Origin: Scedosporium boydii
Taxonomy: Eukaryota; Ascomycota; Sordariomycetes; Microascales; Microascaceae
Direction of reading: 5' to 3'
Length of the DNA: 64,000 nt
NCBI GenBank assembly: GCA_002221725.1
Contig: NJFT01000039.1
Span: 62,001 to 126,000, forward strand
Each line of letters opens with the position of its first letter. Positions within the stretch are counted from its first letter, which is position 1. Below, one piece after another: positions 12,096 through 25,846 of the stretch. A program made the position numbers and the translations under genes. The notes beneath the pieces are model-generated. The model had not been told where the DNA came from, ran no database searches, and saw only the letters and a program-made list of their open reading frames with translations.

Positions 12096-15000
12096 GGGAG
12101 ACTGTTTACTGTAAACTAACTGTGATGAAGTCCCGGTTTTTTAGTATTAGATGGACGTTGGAATTTACGACCGTTGGCATCTGGATGTTAGGGATATTTT
12201 GGGTTGATGTGATAATTCCACCCCGTGTCTTCGTGAATGCGCTAGAGTTCTCACCAAGGATAATGGGACAGATTTCTGTTTGCAAGTTCAAACGACTTAC
12301 GTTGATGGAGGACGGAAACGACGAGCCCCGTTGCGGGCATGCGTTGCGCCCACTCAAACGGGGCGGCCGAGATGACTCTGACTGCTTAGTTCTGATTCAA
12401 CATGGTACGATGCCACCGAATCGTATGGGGGCAGTGAGGAAAGGAGCTGTGGGGGGACAGCAGCAAAGCTGTTTGCTGGCTTGTTTGGATGAGAGCCAGT
12501 CGTTATTCTTGGGGCTATCGGGCTGGGGGTCATATTTGATGTATTTTTCGAGTTAATATTTCTGTATGCATGGGGCTGCGATGTTTGTTTAATGAAGTTG
12601 ATGGGCGTTTTTCCTTGAGAGACTGAAGAAGAAAAATACAGGCTCTTATCCTCTTTTCTCGGGTTAGTCTGACCATGGTGTACTTTACTACCCTCTCGGC
12701 TTCTGCTTTAGGTTTCCCGGTATGGAACAAGACAAAACATTTAGGAATCCAAGACAAACATCACGATATGCCCCGTTCTGGATGGCGATTTGATTACTTT
12801 TTCCTTAACTTTCGCCTTGTGCCGCCCGTGGACCCGTGAGACCCTTATATATTCTGAAGTGAAGGCCATGTTCTTGACCGAAACCTGATGCAGAGCTTGC
12901 AGGGGTTTCTATATCTCCCATCTTGGCAGCTAAGTAATAATACGAAGTTACCGGAAGCGTTATCCTAACTTATTTTAACCTCATCTCAGACCCTTGGTTA
13001 CAGCCAGCTCTGGAGAGTAGCATACCGAGAGGCAAAGATCTTCGCTGCAAGAGGCACATCCGAAATTATTACCCTTCTGCTAAGAATGTCCATCCCATCT
13101 TTTGTTTGATCGGAAGAAGATGGGGGGAGGGGAAATAATGAAAAAAAAAAGGGGAAAGGATGGGCGTCTGTGCCGGTGGCGTCTCAGATGGACGGATCAA
13201 GCCGGGACATCACTCCTGGAATGTTGGTTGCCCGTTTTGGGCGTTCCTGGAGGGAAGGTCAAAAGTTTGGGGATCCAGGTGATTGTTGTTCAAACCGAAG
13301 TTTGGGGGCTCTGGGGCAGGGAGAAGGAGGCTCTGCAGATTGTATTGTCGGGTGTATCGATGATTGAACAGAAGAGGTCCCTCGTATAACACCGAACTTA
13401 TATCGAACTCGTTGTAAGAGACCTTGGTCTGCTCCTCTAGCATTAAGGCGGGGGCCGGTTTCACAGAATGAGGAAAGGGAAGCTTAGAGACGGGCCTGGC
13501 TATCTTGCGACTACGGCATCGTTGGTTGATAGCCTCTTTACTCCTCCAATCTACATGTTCGTCCAATATGCTACAAATACGAAGCCTTTGGATCTTCCGT
13601 CATGTGAGGGCTAGAGCGTTGCGAAGGGAAGGACGTACGTACAGGAAGGACGCCTTGCCTTGCCTCACCTTGCCCTGCCTCGGTATGACAGCGGTTTTGG
13701 GCATCACCGAAGGTTAAGGATATCAATATGACGGAGTACACACATGACGCAGCCCCAGGTGGCGCAGAGATCGATACAACGTAGCAGCAACGAGCGAGGC
13801 GAAAGGATGGGCGTGGAACTCGTTTCTGTATGTATCTGCGGTAAGAGCTTGGAGAAATGGGCGAGAGGGTAAGCAGAACGGTATTAGTTATTCGTTCCTT
13901 CTCTCACATTCGCCTATTTACCCAAGATGGGACGGACTGCAGAGGAGATCTGTTCTGCAGTATCGTCGAGATGGGAGAACCCCAGATTGAACCCTTTGGC
14001 GGCTGATCTCGGTTTCGAAGTGAATCCTGGGTTTCCCTACCTATGTAGGATGCGCGACGCCTCAAGCTCATACACACTTTCAACTGCTGTTCTGCGGGTA
14101 ATACGGGTAATTTCTGCATTGGACGGGGAGTGGGACGGGTGGACTTGATGAAAGGGGGTCTTTTTTGATGACGACTTTTCGGATCAGCTTCCCGATGCAA
14201 AAAAAAGATGCTTAATTACCAGGCTGCGATGGATGGCTGGACAATAAAGAAAAAAGCCAAGAAAAAAAAAGGATCAGGTTAGACAGAAATGTGTATTTTT
14301 GGGGGTTCCGATAATCTTCGGCGTGTGGGAGAGTCGTACGAAAACCGCGCGACATTGGCCGATAAAGGCGATTTTCTTATGATGGAGCTGAAGTTGGACC
14401 TTTCCACGTAAGAGCTTTAGTAGTTACTACAAGGCGAGGCCGAAGGAGAAGTGGCTGGGCAGCTATAGACGGGAAAGCAAGGAAGAGAGATATCGTTCAG
14501 CATTAGATATCTTGTCGAGGAAACCGTTGTATGCATGCTCCATGTACGCAGAAAACGAATGCTGGGAAGGCATGTATGTAGGACGCCATGTATGTATGCC
14601 TTGCGCATTTGTTCTCGATATGCGCCAGATGCCAGATGAACCCTTATTTTTTTCTTCTCCTATAAAAATACAATTATAGCTGTCGAAGGCTATCATCTCG
14701 GCCCAATGCGTCGAGGATCACCTGGGCATTCATAGATGGCGCGGTAGAGTGGTTGCATTAGATGCGATGCGATGCGCTGATGGGCGTATGCATGGAACGA
14801 CCACAGACACAGGAAACGAGAGCGCAGAAAGCAGACAGACGCACTGCGCCGCAAGAGGAAAAGGAAACGGGACGGACAGGGAGAGGGAATGTCAGGGTTA
14901 ATACGACATGTGGTTACTTGTTGGCGGCAGTCAGAGAGGTCCCTTCATTCATGTCAGACATCAGACACCAAAAAAAGGAGACAAAAAAGAAGAAAAAAAA

Positions 15001-18000
15001 AAGAAAGGGGGCAAAAAGTGCACTCGAACTCGGGTGGAAATGGAAGAGAGTCCCCCGTTCCCGAGACAAGGAACAACCTTGATGCGTGTCGCGTGGGGCG
15101 CGTTTGAGTTGCTCCGTCTTGCTCGGGAGACGCCCTCCAAGAAAGTCCGAGCCTTGCTAGTACTTGCGCACAAAAGGGTAAAAGCGAGAGTTGAAAAGGG
15201 TAAAAAGGCATTTGATAGGGAGAGGATGGCCCGCTTCTGTCGTTCCAGAGGCGGCAGGTTTCTGGAACAACGAAGGACGGGACGACCAGGTCGTAATGTA
15301 ACTGAAGTTGACATTAGTCCAAGACTTGCAATATAAGAACCCCGAAGTACCGCGTGGTACGAAGGGGGCAAATGGGCAGCTCGAAGAAGTACTTCTGTTC
15401 TCTAGATGCAATCTGTGGTCGAGAAGTGCCTAATTTGCGGCATATGAAGTTTTTCCATTATAAATTGAGGAATTTCCCGGCTCTGGAGTCGGCGAGTTTA
15501 GGGCTGGAGACGACTGGGGAGACGACTGGACTGACCACATTGGTTGATGGGACTTTGATGGGACTGGCGTTGATGGCATGCAGATTTCTCTGCATCTTGG
15601 ATGGATGGATGCATTAGATGGACATCCAAAGCCCTGCCCTTCCTTCACGGTGGATCTTAATGGAAGCCAGGAAACACAGTTTCAAAACTGAAATAATAAC
15701 CAAGACGTCATCAAGTCTGGGCTTGTCACGACCTGTCTCTCTGTGATATCAATCGAAGACTGTGAATAATACTGTATCACCCTTAACTTTGGATGTGGTT
15801 CGACCAGGGCTTGAGATGGCTTGCGAGTAGCGCGCTCCAGCACACCGGTTTACTTCAGAGGCGGGAAATTATGTTGCAATATCATTTGATCCTGGCAGTG
15901 GAAAGCCACCCGTGCCCAATGGGCGTGGGACGCGTCGAAGACTGTATGAACCAGCGGCTAGGATGAACGCGCTCTTCCCATCTTACCTCTCAAGATTTGA
16001 GATTCGAAGAGTCTATCAAATGTTCTGTGTCTCTCGAAATAAGCCCAAGGAATGCATCAGTGGCAAGACGAAATAAGCATTGTGACAAATTCCAACCGAG
16101 CTTCCGGAAGAGGTTAAGTGTCTTTTTTTATTCTTCTTCCTTTCTTCGTCCCTTTTCTCTCTTCTTTTCTTGCATGTGCCTGTCGTGAGGTCAGAATATG
16201 CCTGGCGCAAACGGTCTCTATTTCTCTGCCTAGGTGTACATATTTCCCTCTTCCTTTCATGCGGAGAGACCTAACCCCAAGTCTCGACTCCGTCGGATTT
16301 GTAAGGCGAATTGCCTTGGGCGTACTTGTTGGTGGACGACAAACAACCCAAGCCCGACCCAGCTCGAGGTGGTTATTTTCGGGTTCTTCTCTTTGTCTAT
16401 CTTTGTTTCCTCCCTCCCTGGCAGGAGACAGAAGGGCGATAACATGTCTCTTTTATTTTATTTCCCACGTTGAAGATTGGACTTCAACACTTCAATGACA
16501 ATAGCCAGGCCAAAGGTGGTGTCTTACATTTCGTACACAACATTCCAGTCAAAAATGGAAAGCAACAAAGCTGCGAGAGGGGAGAACTGGAATAGACCTT
16601 TGAGTATGCTTAGTAATGTCACCTCAATACTGTATTGATATGTATAGATACATGCAATTTTCCTTTTCAAGGTGTGTTCCATGTATTACTTCTTAATGAA
16701 GAGAGTTTTAGCTTCAATGTTTCCTGGCCGGCCCCGCGGCCCCGAAGGAAAAATGTTTTAGCGTAGACTGCCCCCGTTTGCCCAAGATATCGGATCATTG
16801 ATTCGACCCATTCAAACAACGAGGCACGAAGTACCTTTAAGTACGAAGTATATTCGATCATCTAAAAAGAAGAAAAAAAGAAAGAAAAAAAGGAAAGAAG
16901 GCGGGGAAGAAAATGTTCACTGATGTTTTTTTCTCTTGTGTGCGACGTGAGTCCGGGCGCACGAGGCAAAAAGGCAAAGAAGGGCAAAAGCCTCATGCGA
17001 ATCTGTACTGTAACAGTTTGCGTATGTGCGTGTTTGCGTACCCTACTCTACTGGCAAGTGTAACGCGACATTATCTTCAAGGTTGTGGCCCTGATATGAC
17101 AACTGGCGAGCTTCTTCTGATAGTAGCCCCATCACACACACTCACACCCCAGACATATTCCGATGTGGTTTGTGCTTGAAGAGGAAGCTTCATCTTGACC
17201 TGACATGACATCAAATGTATCATCATGGGGGTAGTGTATCACGGCCAAACAGACCCTGGATTTGTGGCCGAGATGGCTGTCATCCAACAAACTCACAATA
17301 GAAATGGGAGACGTAGTTGGATCGGATGCATTTTTGCTCTCGTCTTGTGGACGGAAAGCTGGCAGGTACATACTTCGTATACAGTCAGGACAAGGGCTGG
17401 CTGCCTCCACCTCTGGTATGATGCTGATTTGATCTAATCATTGATCCATTGGGTGACCGTCCAGCACACAATACGTAGATTCAGTCAGGTTTGATTGATG
17501 GTGTTACCCTGTGCCGTCTGGTGCTCCAGGCTAGTTGGCTCCTAAGTTCATCGAAACCACAGAAGCCAGGCAGTAACTGGAGGAGCAGTGGAGTGCCACT
17601 GGCGTATTAGAAAATAGAAGGGACCGTGTCACCGGCTCTCACTGGATGATTGGCGCTGGTACGGAGATGCGCCACTGGGACAACGGACCAGACCTTAACT
17701 CCAGTGCTGGACTACACTGAATTCGTCCAAATTGATGGCAACGGCTAGGCCTGGCCTTAGCTGATCTGGAGCTAGCCAGGCTTGGCTGGTCCCACACACG
17801 CCCCGTCTGCCTGGAGGAAGGAGCAAGCCGCACGCCCCTCCCCCGTTCCTCCTCGTGCTCGCTCCAGCATTGCTCTCCCTTTGCTTGGTCTGGCCTGGCT
17901 TGGCCTGGTCTGGTCTGGTCGCCATCCACCATCCGCCCCCCCCCCAAACCCAGAAAATAATATTATTTCCAAAGCCCAAAAATTTTTTTCCCTCTCCTCC

Positions 18001-18785
18001 TCAAAACAACTCCTAAACCCACACATCCCAGAGTTGAAGAGGCCAGGAGGAAGCATCATTCCCGAAGGCCCTTTTTTTTATCCATTTCTTCTGTTTCTTT
18101 TTGTACAGAAGAACCATCTCCACTCCGTTAATCGTTTTCCCCTTCCACACAGACTTTTTTATCCTTTTAATTAGTCCCTGTTGTGGTTTCGCGACGTAAC
18201 GTACATTCTCGGCGGTTTCGTTCCTTTGGACTTCCCGACCAGGACCGTGACGAAATTTTTTTTTTTTCTTCGCAAACTTCATCTTCATCGTTCGTTCCTT
18301 CCCCCAAGAGTAACGACGGATCTTTTCCCCCACTTGCGAAACGAAACGCGGTTCTTCTTTTTCTCGTGTTGGTTCTTTTTTTTCTTCTCTTTTTCCTGGT
18401 TCTCTTTTTTTTACCTTGGAAAAGAACGAGAAAAAACTTTGCATCAACAACCTTTTTTAATCTCCTTAATTTGAGATCAGAAGGTTAATCTGATTGCATC
18501 CCGACGGAAAGTAATTTCGAATCTGAGATTCACCCTCCCCTGGCGTCGAGCGATCTCCCATCATCCCCGACGACAAAGGCTTCGTGATCATCGTCATCTC
18601 GAGTCCATCCATCAAGAGCGTGTCAAACCGCGACTCCCATCATCGGAAACGGCCAAGCAAACGCGCTCCTTTCCATCAGCGCATTGCATCCATCTCCGTC
18701 CCGAGCCCATCGTCCGACTCGCATCATCAACGAACCGAATAGCGGCAAATCCCTGGATTGTCTGGGGCGACGTCAATCATCACAT
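12096..18785. other. Long (6.7 kb) gene-free region upstream of eIF4G
   Basis: No frame shows family resemblance or sustained codon bias. Seen inside: short CCTTG-type repeats (about 13650-13680), a GATGC cluster (about 14760), two TACGAAGTA motifs (16842-16850 and 17371-17379), repeated CTTGGCCTGG/GGTCTGGTCT units (about 17880-17925), and a very pyrimidine-rich block (about 17930-18480) with many T runs. The last block is probably the eIF4G core promoter and start of a long leader. An unspliced non-coding RNA or a gene of tiny exons cannot be excluded. Confidence 0.6.
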
Positions 18786-21700
18786 ATGACTTCTACTGCA
18801 ACGCCGCAGAACTCGACACAGGCGACAAACACTGCAGCACCCTCTTATGCGTCCGCTGCCAGTGCGTCGAAGAAGCCTGCTGCCGGCCCGAATACCTTAG
18901 TTGCTTCGGGCTCCCATCCTGCCCCTGTCGTGGTCGGTTCCTCCGCCACCTCCAACGGCAGGCCCGCTATTTCTCCAGCCGTCCCTGTGGTTCACGGTTC
19001 GTCCGCCGTGAACGGTGGCGCCGCTGACCACGCTCGGAAGCCCTCCGTCACCATTAGCGCTAATGGTCCCCCGTCCTACAGCGCAAACGGCGGTCCTGTA
19101 GGCGGTCCCAAGAACATCCAGTTCGGCTTCCGCGACTCTCCAGTCGTGTCTCACAGCACTCCTCAGCTCGGTGCTTCTTCCCCCATCCCCATTCCCGGTA
19201 GCGGTAACCCCAGGGTTGCCTCTCCCGCTCAATCGCCTTCGCCCATCCCCCAGCCGGCTGCGAGCGGCGGTCGACCTCCTGCGGGTCTTCAGTCTGGAGA
19301 CGTCAAGCCTAGCTTTGGCAGCTTCAATAACGATCCTGAGGTAAGCTACTATATATTTGCCCCCCATACTCTGCTTTTCCGTCCCCTTTTCTGTCCTCCC
19401 AGTTTCCCCCGACAAAAACAAAAAGCAAAGTGTCTATCGCCACATTCATGCTTCTCTCTGCCCACAAACGAACCTGTCCATCGGACATGCAGACTAATGT
19501 CATTTCTTTTCCGCAGCGCCATATGAGAGCGTCTATTCCCCCTAATAACCCGGCTCTTCACAACCAACCCCTGCACACGCGGCAGGGCTCTAATATCTCC
19601 ATGGCGAGCACCGGTGACATGGGCAACCAGGGTATGCCCGGTCCCAACCGTGGCGGCTACCACCACGGCGGACGTGGCCGAGGATTCAACCCCAACAATC
19701 CTCCTTACAACCCCCAGGCAGGCTACCCTCCCCCAAACTCGTACCGAAACGGTCACGGCCAGGGCCGCAACTCGATGCCGCCCGCTTTCCAACCACAGCC
19801 ACCTCCGCGAGGCTACGCGAACAGCCCCCAGCCGACTCGAGGCAGCCCTGCGCTTATGCCTTCTAACCCCAATACTCCTAACATGGCACCCGCGATGCCT
19901 GTTCAGACTCCTCCTCAATTCTACGCTCCTCCTATGGGCGGCCAACCTGTACATAACCCTCCTCCCCCTATTTCCTATGCGTCTTCCTCTATTTCCTTTG
20001 TATCTTCTTCTTCCTCTACGCATTCTCAAACACGGGGCGCCAAAAAGTATGCCAAGTCCTTCGACTGGGACAAGCGACCCGAGACCGAGTCTTCTTGGAG
20101 GGGCAGTCCCCCAGGTAGTCCCCCGCATGCCAAGCGGTTCCAGCGCTCAAGTAAGCGCGGCAATAATAGTTATTCGCGCTCGGCTGTCTACCCTGATCTG
20201 TACCGCCCACCTCCTGTTGCATATCGGCGCAACAACGGCGTAGACTCGCGTTACGTCTCGGAACAGCTGCCTCAGCAGAAGCAGCAACAGAAGCAGCAGT
20301 ACCAGCATCAGCGGCAGCAACCTCATCCGGCTCAAGTGCCGCGCGGCCGACAAATCCTGCCCCATCCTCTGGACATTGACCTATCTCCCGAGACTGAAAA
20401 CTTTGAAAAGATTCAGCAGGTGCTAACTCAGAGAAAACAGAACATGCCAGGTCCCTACGTCTACACACCGCCCGGTGCTGTTAACCAGTATCCCGGCCCC
20501 ATGGCTCACATGGGCTATGGTAACTACGCTATGCCTTATCCCGGCCAGACTGGCTCGCCTGCTTTTGGCCCCCCCTACGGCGCACCTCCCTTCCACCCCG
20601 CTGGCCCCGCCGCGATGTCTCGAACCCCATCTACCTCAGAGAAGCCTAACCTCGGCGTTGGCCCCGGTAACCAGCCCGTTGTAGTCTCGTCTCCACAGAT
20701 CTCCCACGCGCAAGGAAAGCCGCCCGTCGTGTCTGGTTCCGGGAACCTGGCGCGCCAGAGCAAGAAGAGCGCGGCCATCGTCATCAAGAGGCCCGACGGC
20801 GAGATTGTTGACGTTGCCAATATTAAGTCGTCTTCTCCCGCGCCCACCAGCAGGACGCCTCCCGTAGTATCCTCTACCGCCACGCCCCCGACCAAGCCTT
20901 CCACACCAGCACATGCCCGCACCGAGTCTGCGGCGCCTCCCAAGACCAAGGAGGAGGTGCAGGAGGAGCTTCGCACTAAGATCGCCGAGGCGACGGCGCA
21001 AGCGTCTAGGACTTCGGATGCCAAGGCCGAAGAGGCTGCTGCCAAGGCTGAAGCCGAGGCAAAGGCAAAGGCCGAAGCTGAAGCCAAGGCGAAGAAGGAA
21101 GCCGAGGAGAAGGCTAAGGCTGAGGCTGAGAAGAGGGCCAAGGAAGAAGCGGAAAAGAAGGCCAAGGAGGAAGCTGAAGCCAAGGCTAAGAAGGAGGCCG
21201 AAGAGAAGGCCAAGGCGGAAGCCGAGGCTGAGGCCGAGAAGAAGAAGAAGGAGGCCGAGGCCGCCGCTGAGACTGAAGAGGATGAGATGGAGCGAATCAT
21301 CCGAGAGATGGAGGAAGCCGACCGGTTACGCGAGGCCGAGGAGGAGGAGCACCGCAAGAAGGCCGAGGCTGCCAAGGCGGAAGCTAAGAAGAAGGCTGAT
21401 GCGGATCGCGCGTCCCAGGCTGCCGAGAACGACCGAAAGCTTCGTGAGGCCGAGCGTGAGATGGAACGACTCGAGGAAGAGAAGGAGAGGCGAGCTAAGC
21501 AGGGCGCCGGCTCCGGCAAGAGTGTTGCCGAACTTCTTTCCCAAGCGCGCAGCGGCAACCTACCTGCCGAGGAATCGCCCAAGCTTGACGCCGTTACCGA
21601 TAAGCTTGCGAGCATGAACCTGGGTGCGGCATCCAGCGACTCGAAGCCCCCCACGCCTACATCCGCCACCGGAAAGGGCCCCGACAAGCAGCAGCGAAAG

Positions 21701-23761
21701 CCTGCGGCGCTCAACCTTTCTCTCAACACCAAGCCCGTCGAGGCTCCCCAGCCCAGCGCTGCTCTCCAGTCCCTCAAGACGTCTCGATTCCTCACCATCA
21801 AGGAAGCGCACGACCCCAGCATCTACGCCGGAAGCAGCATCGCCTCCCCCAACCCGGCAGTCAACGCTGCAGTGGGCAAGCGTGGTCAGGCTTTCAAGTA
21901 CGATGCGGCGTTCTTGCTGCAGTTCCAGAACGTCTTCACCGAGCAGCCGTCGCTCGAGTTCCAGTCTCAAGTTAAATCTCTGATCGGAGACTCGGATGGT
22001 GCCAAGTCCACCACCTCTCGCGCCCCTGCCGGTTCGCGATCGAGCACTCGTGGAGGTGCTGGTGGCGGTGGCGGTGGTGGTTTCCCCACTGTTCCTATCG
22101 GTTCGTTCCGCACGTCGGGTCCCGGAGGACCTGGAATCCCATCTCAGGGTCGGGCTTCGATGCCTGGAATGCCCGGCGGATTCCGTGGCTCGTTCCCTGG
22201 AAGTCTCATGGCCGGTGGCAGACAACCGTCCAACCCCAGCATGGGCCCCAACTCGCCCAGGCAAGGTAGCACGCGCAGGCAAGGCAGCCACCGCCAGCAA
22301 GGCTTCAGCCAGAAGGAGGCTCAGAATGCCAAGACCATGCCTCTCACTCAGGGCCAGGAGCTGAAGCCCATCACCGTTTCTGCTTCGGGCTGGAAGCCCA
22401 CGAGCATTGGCAAGGGCGCCCAAGCCGGCGCCACGGGTCACCTCGAGCCCGAGCTGGTGCAGCGTAAGGTCAAGGCGGCGCTCAACAAGATGACGCCCGA
22501 GAACTTCGACAGGATCTCGGACCAGATCCTCACGATTGCCAACCAATCCAAGAACGAGAATGACGGCCGCACGTTGCGCCAAGTCATTCAGCTCACGTTC
22601 GAGAAGGCCACCGACGAGCCTCACTTCTCGACGACGTATGCCAAGTTCTGCAAGCGCATGCTTGATCAGATGTCGCCCGAGATCAAGGATGATACTATCA
22701 AGGACAAGCACGGAAATGTCGTTAGCGGCGGCAACCTCTTCCGCAAGTACCTCCTCAACCGATGCCAAGAAGAGTACGAGAAGGGCTGGAGCGTGCCCGA
22801 GAAGGCTGGCGAGAACAACAAGGTGCACGGTGCCGAGCTGTTGTCTGACGAATACTACGAGGCCGCCGCCGTCAAGCGTCGCGGTCTCGGTCTGGTCCGC
22901 TTCATTGGTGAGCTTTTCAAGCTTGGTATGCTCACGGAACGCATCATCCACGGATGTGTGCACGGCCTCGTTGACTACAAGGACGAGCCCAAGGAGGCCG
23001 AGATCGAGTCTCTGTGCTTCCTCCTCAGGACCGTCGGTGCTCAGCTCGATGCCTCTGAAAAGGGCAAACCTATGATGGATGCCTACTTCAAGCGCATCCA
23101 GGGCATGATCGACCTCCCCGATCTCGAGAACCGTCTCAAGTTCATGCTCATGGACGTCCGCGATCTCCGCGAGGAGGGCTGGAAGTCCGCCGAGGCCAAC
23201 AAGGGCCCCAAGACCCTCGATGAGGTCCGCGCCGACGCCGAGAAGCTCGCCGCCGCTAAGGCGGCCGAGGCTGCGAGGTCCCAGCGTGGTGGTGGTGGTC
23301 CCAGGCCTCCCATGGGCCGTGGAGATGCTAGGTCCTTCTCCTCGGGCTACGGCCAGACGACGAACGTCGTGGGCATGGACGATCTCAAGCGCCTCAAGTC
23401 CACCAGCAGGCTCACTAGCAGCGGCGTTACTCTTGGCCCCCACTCAATGCTCTCGTCCCGATCTAATAGCGGTCGCCGTCCTGGCGGCCCTGGTGGTATG
23501 CTCGGACGATCGGGAGACAACTCTGGCATGTCTTCCAGGACTGGCACTCCTCCCACAAGGGAGTCTTCAAACACCTTTGGGTAAGTTGATGGCTTTTTCT
23601 CTCGCTCCTTTTCTCTGGCCCCGCCCCTCTTTAATCTAAACTAACCACGTTTGCCTGTATATAGTCTTCTAGCGACGATGGACTCAGAAAACCCTGTCTC
23701 TCCTCCTTCAACGTCAGCTTCTCCGGCCTTGTCCAAGGTCGTCCCTGATAAGAAGCCTTGA
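18786..23761 (+). CDS. eIF4G: Translation initiation factor eIF4G
   Basis: Three exons: 18786-19340, 19517-23580 and 23665-23761; the product is 1571 aa. eIF4G is the scaffold that joins eIF4E (cap), eIF4A (helicase) and poly(A)-binding protein to recruit the 40S subunit. Seen: a long Ser/Pro/Gly-rich N-terminus with an RGG-like patch; a Lys/Glu/Ala helical block (about residues 664-854, KAEAEAKAK-type repeats); the eIF4E-binding motif YDAAFLL (YxxxxL-phi, about residue 980); Arg/Gly-rich linkers; and a MIF4G HEAT domain (about 1160-1400) beginning LVQRKVKAALNKMTPENFD. The last exon adds 32 codons through a GG|GTAAGT donor; without it the protein would stop four bases later. An in-frame ATG 34 codons upstream (18684) gives a possible longer N-terminus, but the chosen ATG starts sequence that looks like the family. 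The Gln/Ser-rich stretch at about 19950-20400 could contain an unrecognised intron. Confidence 0.95.
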
Positions 23762-25846
23762 GGTTGAGGGTTTGGACATTTGGCAAAAAACAAACAGGGG
23801 ATAAAAGTCGTTTCTCAGTGTTTAATGTTCCTTTTCTTTCTAACGCATTTCTCCGAGTTCGATTGGTAAAAAGTCGAGATTCGGCGGAGCCATTGCATTT
23901 TCGCAAATAGACCAGGGGGGGCAAAGGGTTTGTTTTTCCCAAGCATCAATCTCTACATTTTGGAAGGGAGGCTTTGCACAAACACAAAGAATGCGGCTTG
24001 AGAACACAAAAGTTTGATAATTTCTTCATTTCCGACACACACACTTTTCATACCGATGATACCTGAGCAAAACAAAGCATAGACGGATACGGCCTTCTTT
24101 TTTTTTATTGATTCCTGTTCCTTTTTTTAATTTTCGGCAATTCAGGGGGAAAGGGGCGGAAAGAGAAAAGAGGAACGGAAAAGGGGGCTTTTAGAAAGAG
24201 AAAAGGAAGAGAGAAGAAAAGAACAAAAGAGCTTGTGTGTATCTCTTTTTATTCTCCCTCCTCCTTTTCGACTCTTTTTTTTAGTTGGTGATTGTCTATT
24301 CTTTTTTAACGTTTTGTTTTTCCATGGCAGCTTTTGGGGCCTTTGACATGTCCGTTTTCGTTGTTCTCTCCTCTCTCAACCACTTCATTGTGCCATTATT
24401 TCGATTTGAGCCTGCTTGTTTTTGTTCTCGGTTCCTTGATCCCTTCTCGGCATTCTCACTCTTGTCTTATTTCCCATTAACTTTTTCTGTTGCGTCTAAT
24501 ACAGATTTCATGGCTAAAAGGGGGTATCTGCGTCGTCTTTTTTTTCGAGGAATGTCTGTTTTGTTTTTCTGCTATTCGTCTTTTATTTCTCATTACACTT
24601 TTCGAACGAGTCTGGCCATCGCTGGTTTGGACGGGTCCTCCCCTTCTCTACCCTCTCTTTCTCCCCGCGAAGAAGGATGGCGAAGCGCTCAAGGGAAGAA
24701 TGGTAGTTCGTTCTTCTCATAACCACTATGCCGGGTTGCGAAGCTCGGATATACATCGATTGTCGATGGCAAAGACGATATGGAACCGCGAGGAGACTTA
24801 TCTTTCTCGAGGAGGAATACGACGGAAATGGGGATCTGTTCGTACCCCTTTTGCGGATTATAACGTTCTTCGCCAACTTGTCGCTGCTCTTCGACGCTTT
24901 ATAGCGCTCTCGACCATCTCCCACTGGACAACTTAATCTCTTCACCCAACTAACAACACACCCCCTAACCGAATTCGACCGACGACTAGAATGGAGAGGG
25001 GAGGACTCAATTGGAAAGAAGGAGAAGAATCTGGAGAGTTTATTCACGACAACACCGACGCCCTATCGTTCGAGAAGCCGAAAAGGAGAGACGGGTGCCT
25101 CTCACCGGGAGGAGGAGGGAAATATATTTTTGGGGGAATTGTCGTATACTAAAGGACCTTCTTTCCCCTCCTTGGTTGGGAGGAAGGGTGGTTGGGTTGT
25201 TGAGTTTCCTCTCTGGTCCTTTTCTTCTTTTCTCTTTCTTTTCTTTTTTTCTTTTCCTTGATGAGGGTTTTAGGCCAATGTACATCAATTTTTTCTTCTT
25301 CTTTCCTTTTAATTAGGGGTAGACTGACTACGCCTTGTTCGACTGGCCGAGTTGACGAGGGAATACATTTTTTGTCATTTTCATGTTTTTGGTTCTTCTG
25401 TGACGTGAATGCTGTGATGCGTTGAGTATAGAAGGTTGTGAAAAAGTACGAGACGATGACCGTAGTTTTTTGCTCTTATGGAAACTCGAGTCCGGCTTGA
25501 GCAGGGAAGAGCAATCCATCCGGTTGCTTCGTTTGATTGTCTCGAGGGAAGACTGGACGCATCGAGGGACAGAGAATGAGACTTTTGGGTATCATCGAGG
25601 TTGATAGATTTTTTAACTTCTAAGAATGTTCCTATTCCGTGTCATGCCGTGAAAACAAAAAAAGCCATGAATCCTGTACCTCATCCTCAAGATTGAAAAC
25701 CGCTCCCCATCACGATCAATTTTAAAAGTACTCATCAAACCTTAAAACAGGCAGAGAGCGAAACCTCTTGATCTCTTTCTCGCTTGTGTCCCCCTCCTCC
25801 CCTTCCACCATCTCGAAAGAAAAAAAAAAACAACATCTTCATACCT
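23762..25846. other. Intergenic, convergent 3' ends
   Basis: Lies between the stop codons of eIF4G (plus) and the THOC1 gene (minus). T-rich and A-rich runs suggest 3' untranslated regions from both sides. Frames such as 24285-24722 are Phe/Ser/Leu-rich translations of T-rich DNA with no family resemblance. No gene is supported. Confidence 0.6.

Noticed and set aside
21560..23443. Long 627-codon minus-strand frame opposite eIF4G, and a 415-codon one at 20575-21822
   Set aside because: They are antisense shadows created by the G/C-ending codons of eIF4G; translations are Arg/Leu/Ser-rich with no family resemblance, while the plus strand shows the MIF4G domain.
24285..24722. Possible membrane protein, Phe/Leu-rich
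   Set aside because: The hydrophobic translation is explained by T-rich DNA in a 3' flank; no conserved motif and no splice structure.
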